Under the pieces are notes generated by a model, which was not told where the DNA came from, did not search any database, and saw only the letters and a program-made list of their open reading frames with translations. The translations under genes and the position numbers were made by a program. DNA of 64,000 bases, from NCBI GenBank assembly GCA_040437565.1, contig JBDOQK010000038.1, positions 62,001 through 126,000 of the forward strand, given 5' to 3'. The stretch comes from Albugo candida (lineage: Eukaryota; Oomycota; Peronosporomycetes; Albuginales). Shown piece by piece: positions 12,044-21,985 of the stretch; the first letter of the stretch is position 1, and the number at the start of each line of letters is the position of its first letter.

Positions 12044-15000
12044 ACAAGGATTAGGATCGATATGCCATCACTCTTCTATTATGTTTAACCATCATTCATT
12101 ACACTAGGTGGACGCAAGCTATCGCTTAAGTGCGTGTTCTGAGAGTTTTCGTAAACATCATCACCATTTTTTATAAGCTCAAATGCTCATCTCCAAAATC
12201 AAGCACAGTAAAACAGAAGGAACGTTGATATGACAGCTATATCAAAAACTAATGGATCAGGGTTGGAACGTCGTTGTGTGTACACAAAGCAACAATGATA
12301 GCAATCCAAAGGTGACTTCTCCAATAGGTAAAAAATATAAAAGGAATCGACAAAGAAGCACATTTGTATGGATCAGGTAAGGGCCTCTATATCATTAAGA
12401 AATAATCACTGACTGCTCTGGATACCTAGTCTATGAAATAACAAATATACATATAAGAACGTTTTAAGAGAATAGCTGTGAAAGATGATAAAATGTCTTC
12501 TCGTCGAAAGCCCTGTATTGCGGTAGCCTCAATACCACCGGAGAACAAGACTGGGTCTATCGCGTAAGAATTTTACCACTTACCGTGATTTGCATGTGGA
12601 TGTTCCTAACACTAGGCTGAACAAAGTTATCCAAACAGTACTAAGCTTCGAGTTGCATCTCAACTTGCTGGTGCCGTACCTGAGTAATGATCTCAACTTC
12701 TGAAAAATCCTCGAATGATCCCTACGTTACGAGTTGATTCAGCGAGTAGAAAGCGGAATTCGTTCGTCTCGATCGTACACTATCTTCGAAAGTACCGCAT
12801 GTGCGCAGTGAACGCGGTATAAACCACGGAAAGTGCTGCAACTGTCGGAGTTGCTGATCTATGATCGAACAAACGACGATTCCAATATATATCCAGACGA
12901 AGTGTAATGTCCCACCTTGCAATGCAAGCCAAAAACCTGATATAATGTGCTGATATTATTCCAATGCCGGCCGTAATGCTGGCTAATTGCACATTCAATT
13001 TGTGACCAACGTGGTCGAGAGGAAAAAGTGATTCAAACGAGGTATTGTCTCCCTCTAAAATTGTGTAGTGCGATCGCACTCTAGAAAGAGATTTGATCGG
13101 ATTTCACTGTCCCACACGAAGACCGCGGTCACAAAATAATGGTGGGATGAACATTCTCTAAGATAAAGAAACGTGATCGAACTGGCAACATCCCAAAGGC
13201 CAGACGAAACTATATAGATCTTCGAAAATCGGTAAAGGCACGTATTCGAGGATACCGTGACGTAGCCATGAACGTTCCAACCGTTCTGAATCCAGTGCGT
13301 CCGATCTTTCCCGTGATGACGAATTTGTCAACAATCGGTCACACTTGGTTGATTGGAAAGGTTTCCGGACAATCCGTGACAGTTTAGAGTGTGAGATAAG
13401 CTGGGAATATAGCGAACTCTCCTTGCTTTGTACTCCCGCAGAAAATGGTCTACAACTTGTGTTTGGTTGAATATAAGTGATGAGACCAATTGTCGAGTGG
13501 ATACGATAGGGTATTTGAGTGCCTTTATTGTAACGTCTACTCAGAGATTTTTGTTCAGCCGTGTTCGATGTGTTCAGCTCTTCGTCGTTGTAATAGTTGG
13601 CGACGAAATCTTCATTCGTTGGCCATGTGTCGCTTCCTCTAAAAAGGTCTAATAGACTTCGGCTGTCCAAAAGTGTAGCAAATGCTTTCGAAGCGTCCGA
13701 TGTGATTCGTCCACCATGTGAAGATCGTACCACGAACAGCACCTTCATACTTTAAATCTTGGTCGCAGTGAAACCACATCAAATGTACCATGTACTACTG
13801 ACGGCCTTGTAGAACTTCCAGATCTGATAGTTTAATGCTCCAATCCATCTGATGCCACATTTAGATGCTTGTTTTCATCACCAAGTGGATGTGCTCTCTC
13901 ACTCTACCATTTACCATTTCGATGGGGTGAGATGGTAAATATATCCATCGGCTTGTGCCGTCCAAAGGAAGCTGGGATAAGCTGTAAGAATTCCGTCGAA
14001 GTAGTCATCCATCCCAGGAATAATTGTCAACGTATTGGATGCGAGCTGCGGAAAAGGACCTGGATGTGTTGTAGCATCGGGAGTCCCACCAAAAAATAAC
14101 TTGTAATCCACTACCTTGTCGACGAAGATATAAAAATGTTTTGCTGAGTAGGTGAACCTGCTTTGAATCGTTTTTCTCTTTCTGAACAGAAAACACTCAA
14201 TTTACCACCCAGTTTTGAATAGTCTTTGCTGGTATGTCCACGTGCAAAGTGTGATGTACAGACGTGACAACATCATCTTCTGCGCAACCAGTAGTCGACC
14301 AGGACCCTTTGTGCACGTCGAAAGCATGCCCCAAATGCGTCGTAAAGAACGTTTGTCGAGACTTGAACTAACAATCGATTGAATAGTTGTCTGGACGAAG
14401 GGAATACCCAAATACTTGACCGATCGTTCGGACCCATCATGGTCAAATTGAGAATACAAGGATACGATACGGTTTTATTCAACGAGGGCAAGGATATTTT
14501 TCTCAAGTTGTTTTCCCCACCAGATCCATTACAAATAGCTCGAACGAGTTCAAGTTGAGTCAAATACCAATTAGTGTCTTTGAAGTAATGTCGAATATGT
14601 CCGCAAAAAAAAAAACTTCAGTTGCGACAGTCGCGCCATTAATCCAAATTTCATGCTCTTGATGTTGTCGAAGTAATTTTTTTAAAGTATCGCTCGTCAT
14701 CAGAAAAAATAATGCTGAGAGAAGATCGCCTTGTTTCACTTCAGTTGTGGTGTAATGGACGGTGTGGTATTTCCATTAATCATCAACTGCACCTTCGTGT
14801 TATTGTTCAGAAGCGAAACCAGTCGATGAAACCTTTCCCAGCGCCCGGTTTTGAAAGGGTCAATCATAAACATCCAATCTAATCGATCATTGCTCTCTCA
14901 AAGTCGAGTAAAGTCGCATGCGCTTCATCTCCAGGATGAGTTACCAGTCTTGTATGTTGATGCATCGACCGTCCTCGCACAGATACTTTTTGATCTTGAT

Positions 15001-16127
15001 TAAATCAATTTTGACAAGATGCGCTGCAATAGATGCACCAATACTTTTGAATTTGCTTTTACACCGACTCAAAGTCGTTCGTTCGCTCGATAGTTGACAG
15101 GATCACCTCTTGGTTCTTTTTTGTACGAGAATGTTATTGCCGAGTGAGGTTGTGATCGAAGTATTGTACCTCTTTCCACCTATAATTAAGTTTCCGGATC
15201 AAGCTGATAAAATTCAGCTTGTAGTCCATCCATACCAAGAGAAGAATCAATCCGTATGTGATAGATCTCTTCCGCCATCTTGGCCGTACTTAAGCGATTT
15301 TCGAGACGGTCTTGCTCATCTGACGCAAGGGAAACTTGAACCGACGCTAGAAGCATTTTTTTTACTTCTGTCCTATGGATTAGATGAGTCGGTTTGGAGC
15401 TATAGCGAGGTCCATGCCACCACCCCAATGATCTTAAACGTCTCAAATATTATCCCTCTGGTCCGATGTCACGGTGACCCATTTTTTGGTGACATTTTCG
15501 ATCGGCAGTCGACGACAAGAACTATCCGGACGGCGAAAAAAATGCTTGGAAGAGTGCTCCAGATACCTCACATGGTGGTCGAAATTTTGAACAAAATTTT
15601 GAATTGTATGAGAGTCTATCTGATAAAATGACGTGACTGATTGGTGTGCGATATCGAGCTGCTGTGGCTTTCCGAACACGCTGGGTAGACTCAATATCAA
15701 GTCGGCTGTCTTGTGATAACTTTTTTGGAGCTGGTTTTCTTCCAACTTTGCCACATGCAAATAGTCGTAAGGAACATTTCCAATATCTTAGCCGTGGAGA
15801 TTGAGTTGGATTTGCAGTATTTTCTTTTTCTGCCACATGATCTCCCTCATGTCGTGAACGGAAATATTTAGTCCTTGTAAACCATATTGAAAAGCTCTTC
15901 CGACACGCAAATGAAATCTAGTCGAGTCTTTCGCGGTAATTGTGAAGACTTGTTGTTCACTTAGTAAATCGGGAGACTGAATTCATATAGGTACTTAGTT
16001 CGCTACCCTGTGCTACCTCTAAGCCTATCATTCTAGGTCCCTCTAGAATGTTCCTAATAAAGTCATCTTGTGACTTCATGGCCTATCTAGCATACAGTCA
16101 GCTCAGTCGTGTTGCCCGACTCGGCGG

Positions 16128-16227
16128 NNNNNNNNNNNNNNNNNNNNNNNNNNNNNNNNNNNNNNNNNNNNNNNNNNNNNNNNNNNNNNNNNNNNNNNNN
16201 NNNNNNNNNNNNNNNNNNNNNNNNNNN
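16128..16227. other. Assembly gap (100 N) inside LTR element
   Basis: Exactly 100 N, placed between the 3' LTR and the gag fragment, just where the main coding part should lie. The real gap could be several kb. Confidence 0.9.
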
Positions 16228-16774
16228 TTGCACTTGCTCCTTGTAGAGTTGAAATGCTTCATCCAACCTACCCCCATACGTCGGAAGTTTCACACCCTCT
16301 AGCTTGATTTCTGAAAGCTATTTTGATTTTTGAAATTGCTCGAGCAATTGCGCTTGTTTTTCCCTAGTTGCAACCATAAAGTATAGCAATTGTGCATGCT
16401 GATTGGAATTCATTGGGGTGGACATTGTTGAACCAATACAGTTATCAACGATTAGTTAACTCTACGTGGTTGATCTGGGGTCTTTTCTGGCTCTTGGATG
16501 CTTCTCTTGACAACCTGTGGTCCGGGTTTTAAGGAGGTTTGCGACTTGGCGGTCGGTAGTTAGCTTACGGGTACGGTTTTGTACCCTGGAGGTCCAGCAC
16601 AAGGGACTCAGATATTTTTGACCCTGTTCTTCGCGGTTTCGCGTGAGATGCGCAGGTTCACAGTCCTCTAGAATCTGACCAAGTCACTGGCGTGCGAGAT
16701 TAAGCGAGCTTTATGAGCGAGTCGGAGCGGTGGGACTTGTCCAGGTGTTTCTCGAAGCAGCAAAGAATGCGGCT

Positions 16775-16880
16775 GTGGCGGTAGGGACGGCGGGCACGGC
16801 GAAGACGGCGATTCTGGAAACCGTGGTGCTTCAGGGACGGCGGAGACGGCGGGGACGGCGAGGACGGCGAGGACGGAGAG
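16775..16880 (-). repeat. GC-rich minisatellite in the LTR element's leader
   Basis: Imperfect tandem copies of a unit close to ACGGCGRGG (9 bp; shorter 6-bp variants) form a purine-rich plus strand, most regular at 16831-16876. It lies between the 5' LTR and the gag start. Long open frames across it on both strands are by-products of the repeat. Confidence 0.7.
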
Positions 16881-17579
16881 GACCAACAAGTGCTACCAGA
16901 TGTGGAGACTTGTTGTTCACTTTGGTATACTGAAAGACTGAATTAGTATAGGTCCTAAGTTCGCTGCCCTGGGCTACCTCTGAGCCTATCATTCTAGGTC
17001 CCTCTAGAATGTTCCTAATGACGTCATCCTGTGACTTCATGGCCTATCTAGCATACAGTCAGCACAGTCGTGTTGCCCGACTAGGCGGCATGACAGTAAC
17101 GGTCCTGTAAATACTGCGGCAGTCGGATGTTGGATTGGCCAAGCGTCTACCACACTCAACTGCGAAAGCCATCCCAAACACGCTTATCGATTTGGTACAT
17201 GTCTAATTTTTCCACTCAAAGCTACGATAGCTGAATCGAGTGGTATGTTAAAGTCACCATATACGAAATATGTTGCGGCCTATTCTCAAGTGTTTAAGAG
17301 CAAGACGCAAAGCGAAATAGAGAATTTGAATGCATCGTTTGGTGACCCCCTCAGCTGTTGGATAACCAGGAAAGTCTGAAAGAAGATTGCCATAACGCCG
17401 CCACTGCGATTTTATGTTGGATGGAGAAAAGCGCTGTTGTGGTCATTGACCAACATTGGGTACTTCATTCTAAATGTAATGAAGCTGCAACGATTACTGT
17501 TGATGCTGATCTTGAAACTTCGTTTCTTCAACACAAAAAATGGAGTCATGTCATAGGACGCGGTCGCTAAATGGATGAC

Positions 17580-18490
17580 GATTTTTATTCATTCCATTAA
17601 TACTTACCGTGAGTGCTGAGATATCGTTCCATGTTGAAATAATTGAGGAGCACTGAGCATTCACGCTGAAGTGGGCTAGCGATCAATGTTTTCTGACTAC
17701 CTTGTGGGGGATTGTAGTAGTGCAAATTATACCGGGAAATATAAAACCTTAGGGAGAGCTCGTCGAAATCATCACATTCATTATGGTGACATAGAGCAAG
17801 TCTGGAATGGCTTTAAAAGAAAAAGAAGAAAGTCCTACAGAGCAGAACTGATTCTGCTTGCATGTAAACAAAGAATTTATCTTGTCGTTTGCAAGAGTAA
17901 AGTCGTATAATATTCAGAATGATATAAGGTGCTATTCGCAAGTAAGGATCGGTCCAGGCTGTCAACAGACCCGATACAAGCATCAGGCTTTTCTTATCAT
18001 CATCCAGGCGCTTTAGAACACTATCTATCGAAACAAGAATTGTTAGACAGGGCTCGTCGTAGCGGAGGTAAGAACGAAAAGTGCGCTTCATGATCGAAGC
18101 CTTGAGCTTTTCGGTACATGAAAAAGACCTCTTTAGCGCACAGTCTTTTCTTCTCATTCTGAAATATTTGATAGCACCACTGCAAACTCACGGCTTACAT
18201 GTGCAGTGTACGATGTGAACTCTTTGAAAAGAAGTGTTTGAGACAGCAAGCTGAGCACGTGAGTTATATTTGGATGGAAATAGAGTCATCTTTAGGCACA
18301 AGATACACATGGAACATAATTCAAGAATTAAAAGTATCGCGCTGATCAGAAAGATCAAACAGCAGTGGTAAATTCGTGCTCGAATAGAGGGCTGACTCAA
18401 GTTCCTTTAACAGAACGATAAATTGGCTGATATCGGGTTGGAAGATGTTTGCATGGTATCTCGAGCGCGACAAAAAACCCAATAATACGA
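17580..18490. other. No gene recognised
   Basis: A minus-strand GTAAGT (about 17606-17611) could be a splice donor, but no flanking exon is recognised. Frames at 17686-17910 (plus) and 17813-18157 (minus) show no motif. Confidence 0.35.
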
Positions 18491-19881
18491 ATGGTCTTGT
18501 ATGTACGTGTGTGAAGAGAAGATTTCTGTCAGAAAGAACCCCGAATTCATTCTTTACAATATTGACTGTGTGGCTCATGTCTGTGTGGATTTTCGGATCA
18601 TCAGAATCTCAAGCCGCTTTACTAGACACAAGAAAGGTACTGAAGACAAAGTAATCTCGTATACATATGGATCCCCATGAAGAATTCCATCGCACCCTGA
18701 TGGGAGTAGTGACTACTTGTGGTGATTGTGGCGCTCAGGCAATGAGCGGAATGCAGATAAATTGAAGACCCATCACAGGTAAAGTCCGACATCATCTGAA
18801 CGGCTGTTTTGGTGACAACGTGACAGATGGGACGAAGAGGGACGGTCACCACGTGGCACCAGACGGACGTCATGTGAAACGTGACATAGTCATGTTTGTA
18901 ATGCCGTTGCACATGCATGTTGTAGTGTTAATGTAGAAGGTTAATGCTAAATATATTTACTTTTACTTCTACCTCTATTGCAACAAGTGCAATTCTAAAA
19001 CTTTCAACATAAATGTCATCAATAAGTCGGTGTGAATGGTTATTTACAGCTGTCTGCTCCCAGCTGCAGTCAACAGCAGTCTCCTATCCGTTGATTGAGG
19101 TGAGGTAGTAGCTCAACACTCGTATATCGGGAACTGTAAAGTTGTTTCAAATGAGCGCAGAATTCGAGCTAAAAACAAACATATTTAAAACGACAGGTAT
19201 CAAATTGTTATAAAATTACAAGTCTTTCTTAAGCCAATACCTCATAGAGAGATAAAACATAGCCAGAAATTATGCAATCACGCGGTGTACCATGTTGAGG
19301 AGGTACGTCAAATTTTGTCGATTTTCTGGTGCGCGCAAAGCACTGCAATTAGACTACGTCGCATGTTTTTAAATTCGTTAGATCACATTCACGAATGTGT
19401 AGTATTACTTTTAAACATTATTGTACAAACTCATCATGTATCAGATCTTCTAGGAGCTGTTGTTTTACTCACTTCAACGCTGGAGCTCCATTCATCTGTG
19501 CAGCCTGTAACATAATACGGAATCAAAGCTCAGAGGTACGTAAGAAGTTTCGTTCGGCATTCCATTCCAAATGTTTACGCAGAAACTGACTGCGTCAACA
19601 ATACAATCGCACAACTTTGCTCCACGGCCATTGGTCGTTTATCCCTTGCACCTGGTCCGTCACCCCTAAAGATACAATGATTCATCATACACTCCCGATT
19701 TCTCATATGTAAGGGTTTCTGGCCCACTTTAGCTTTGTGTGGTGTAGCGGAGCCAATGAGTTGGAACTCATTTTCAAATTTATCATTTACAACAACAATG
19801 CTGGGTGCACAGAGATTCGTTTGCCTTTATGTGGCATTCCATTATGCTAATGCATCTTTCTACCTCCATCTCCCAATTCTA
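18490..19881. repeat. Diverged repeat unit R, copy 2
   Basis: Homologous to 6840-8558, minus the 943-bp TIR element. Relative to copy 1 it has about 600 extra bases at roughly 18720-19360 (an insertion here or a deletion there). Similarity ends near 19870, where the palindrome starts. No conserved coding frame. Confidence 0.6.
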
Positions 19882-20160
19882 CCTCTACAGCCGAACAATA
19901 GAGCTTCGTACAAGTTAATGGTACCGACAGGAGAAAAGACAGGTGAAAATTCTATCAACCCCAATTGGTTTCGAATGACTAAGAAGAACGCAAGGACATA
20001 TACAGTAATAGTGTGAGACTATTATATGTGTGAGACTATTATATGTCCTTGCGTTCTTCTTAGTCATTCGAAACCGATTGGGATTGATAGAATTTTCACC
20101 TGTATTTTCTCCTGTCGGTACCATTAACTTGTACGAAGCTCTATTGTTCGGCTGTAGAGG
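19882..20160. repeat. Near-perfect palindrome, 121-bp arms
   Basis: Arm 19882-20002 is the reverse complement of 20040-20160 with about 3 mismatches and no indels; the coordinates pair to a constant sum of 40042. The 37-bp spacer holds a short direct repeat of 'gtgtgagactattatatg'. A transcript would fold into a very stable hairpin. The right arm runs on into the aspartic-protease remnant, so the left arm is probably an inverted copy of DNA belonging with the right side. Confidence 0.9.
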
Positions 20161-20171
20161 CTAAACTGGAA

Positions 20172-20788
20172 TTGTACGAGCACGTACGGCTCAACCTTGA
20201 ACTTATCAAGAGTGTCTTGCATAGCATGGAAGGTTCAGGTATCCTAATCACTTTGACTGGCGAACCTGCGGGTGCGACAAAATGTTCATCAATCCACGAC
20301 TTCGAAAAAAAAAGGAATCCAGCGTATTGTACCATATCGACGTTTTTCGGGAGGAATCCAAGGAGGTTGTATACATCACGGAAGGTTCAAACGTCTTTTT
20401 TCACTTTGTACACGCTCACCACTATATCCCACATACGCATTATAATGCTATACTAAACAAAATCCCTGGAATATCGGATCCAGCCACTGATTAATTTCCC
20501 TGTCTTATGTTGAAAAGCTTAAATTTGCCGACATTCAAGTTCAGCCATAATGGAGATATGGAAGCCTTCAAGTTCATCGACGAGGGAGAAGGAGGTGAGA
20601 CTGCATTTACACTTTCGGAGTCAAATTACATTCTCAGGGGAAGCGAAAACATGAATTGCTATTTGGCCATTCAACCCATTAGAAGCAACAATTGGATCCT
20701 TGGTGCCTCGCTTGCCGTGACTCACCCGATACTGTTCCAGAAAGATTTCCAAAAAGAGTATGTATTTGGCTTTCCAGAAATTGCATAA
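20172..20788 (+). pseudogene. Pepsin-like aspartic protease (A1), C-terminal half remnant
   Basis: The last frame (20507-20788, 93 codons) contains FTLSESNYIL, CYLAIQPIRSNNWILGASL and ends KEYVFGFPEIA. This is the C-terminal pattern of pepsin-family proteases: strand, conserved Cys, then WILG followed by the terminal G-F-A/P strand. Upstream, in another frame, IPHTHYNAILNKIPGISD (about 20423-20476) fits the stretch following the second catalytic Asp, but no D-T/S-G is readable before it. The N-terminal lobe with the first catalytic Asp is missing and the frame changes at least once near 20490. The host's own decayed gene is the likely reading. A spliced gene with a missing 5' part is less likely. 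Confidence 0.55.
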
Positions 20789-20937
20789 TTTGTCTATCAT
20801 TCTGTTCCCACTTCAATAAATGATAAATGAGATTTGACCTTCCTTCCTTGGCGCTTGCAGTAGGATATATTTTCTTGTGTATCCACACCTTAGTCGAGCA
20901 ATAGGAATATGCTAACGCTGGACTGCAGACTGCTTTG

Positions 20938-21985
20938 TATTACTTCAAAGCCAAATAGGTTATCGTTTCTCACTCCCAATGTGATTGATCATTCTTATCT
21001 GTCCTCCGTCATCATATACATTCAGTAGATGTGATAATATACATTACCGTAATCGGGTCATCTGACCAGTCTCATCATAGGAAGATACAATCGGAGCGCT
21101 GGACAGAATGTGATCCTTTTTTGTATTTGATTAATTTGACATGCCAATCATCAAAAGTTTCTACACGCGTTCTTACTGTTGGCGTTAGACAATTATCGGT
21201 CTGGCTTCGACAGTGATGAACGTGAAAGAGCATATAGTAATGGCCAAATAGAAGCAGTTTGTTCCCGAACATTAGATTGCCTTGCATCAGATGAAGTGCA
21301 CATGGTTGGATCGCACACGGCTTAAGATTCGAAACGCAAATGTAGCAATGCAATAGTGAGTAGCTGGACGTTGATATCGATGTAATTTTGGTTCCAGTTC
21401 TCTGTAGCTTGNNNNNNNNNNNNNNNNNNNNNNNNNNNNNNNNNNNNNNNNNNNNNNNNNNNNNNNNNNNNNNNNNNNNNNNNNNNNNNNNNNNNNNNNN
21501 NNNNNNNNNNNTATTACTTCAAAGCCAAATAGGTTATCGTTTCTCACTCCCAATGTGATTGATCATTCTTATCTGTCCTCCGTCATCATATACATTCAGT
21601 AGATGTGATAATATACATTACCGTAATCGGGTCATCTGACCAGTCTCATCATAGGAAGATACAATCGGAGCGCTGGACAGAATGTGATCCTTTTTTGTAT
21701 TTGATTAATTTGACATGCCAATCATCAAAAGTTTCTACACGCGTTCTTACTGTTGGCGTTAGACAATTATCGGTCTGGCTTCGACAGTGATGAACGTGAA
21801 AGAGCATATAGTAATGGCCAAATAGAAGCAGTTTGTTCCCGAACATTAGATTGCCTTGCATCAGATGAAGTGCACATGGTTGGATCGCACACGGCTTAAG
21901 ATTCGAAACGCAAATGTAGCAATGCAATAGTGAGTAGCTGGACGTTGATATCGATGTAATTTTGGTTCCAGTTCTCTGTAGCTTG
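20938..21985. other. Assembly gap with false duplication (474 bp each side)
   Basis: 20938-21411 and 21512-21985 are identical and are separated by exactly 100 N (21412-21511). Both translate to the same 61-codon frame, so any apparent gene pair here is one sequence. Confidence 0.9.

Larger units (their letters stand above)
15941..17095 (-). mobile_element. LTR retrotransposon inserted in LINE A; partial in assembly
   Basis: Two direct repeats bound it: 15941-16127 (cut by a gap) and 16901-17095 (195 bp, TG...CA ends). Flanking 5-mers gtaat (15936-15940) and gtaac (17096-17100) are probably the target duplication with one later change, and the interrupted LINE endonuclease domain resumes across it. 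Inside, on the minus strand, a gag-like start (MSTPMNSNQHAQ near 16425) leads to KLPTYGGRLDEAFQLYKEQV (about 16250). The rest of gag and all of pol are absent because of the 100-N gap at 16128-16227. The family (copia or gypsy) is undecided. The copy is incomplete as shown. The LTRs differ by roughly 8 percent, so it is neither very young nor ancient. Confidence 0.75.
12510..17570 (-). mobile_element. LINE A copy 2 (L1-like), split by an LTR element
   Basis: The minus strand carries, in 5' to 3' order: endonuclease remnants (17096 to about 17570), including YFVYGDFNIPLD near 17250 (the GDFN motif of APE endonucleases) and VVDAWPIQHP; then, beyond the inserted LTR element, AKDSTR (the DSSRID motif) near 15930; the RT region with GMDGLQAEFYQLDPE (15186-15240) and VKQGDLLSALFF near 14720 followed by a degraded FADD box; a post-RT part with KYLGIPF near 14410; and a 196-codon frame at 13158-13748 that belongs to the same ORF2 tail. 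The 3' end near 12510 is shared with copy 1. Many stops and frameshifts make it inactive. The 5' end near 17.57 kb is approximate. Confidence 0.8.

Noticed and set aside
13158-13748. 196-codon minus-strand frame as an independent gene
   Set aside because: It lies within LINE A copy 2 and corresponds to the post-RT region that is also present, in pieces, in copy 1.
16668-16889. 73-codon alanine/valine/leucine-rich frame that resembles a signal peptide or membrane protein
   Set aside because: It is a translation of the GC-rich 9-bp minisatellite; the opposite strand gives an equally long arginine/glycine-rich frame.
18918-18985. 68-bp stretch beginning TGTTG and ending CAACA, LTR-like ends
   Set aside because: Too short for an LTR, no second copy in the window and no target duplication found.
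21031-21790. Tandem pair of identical 61-codon frames
   Set aside because: They lie in the 474-bp assembly duplicate around the gap at 21412; no motif in the protein.
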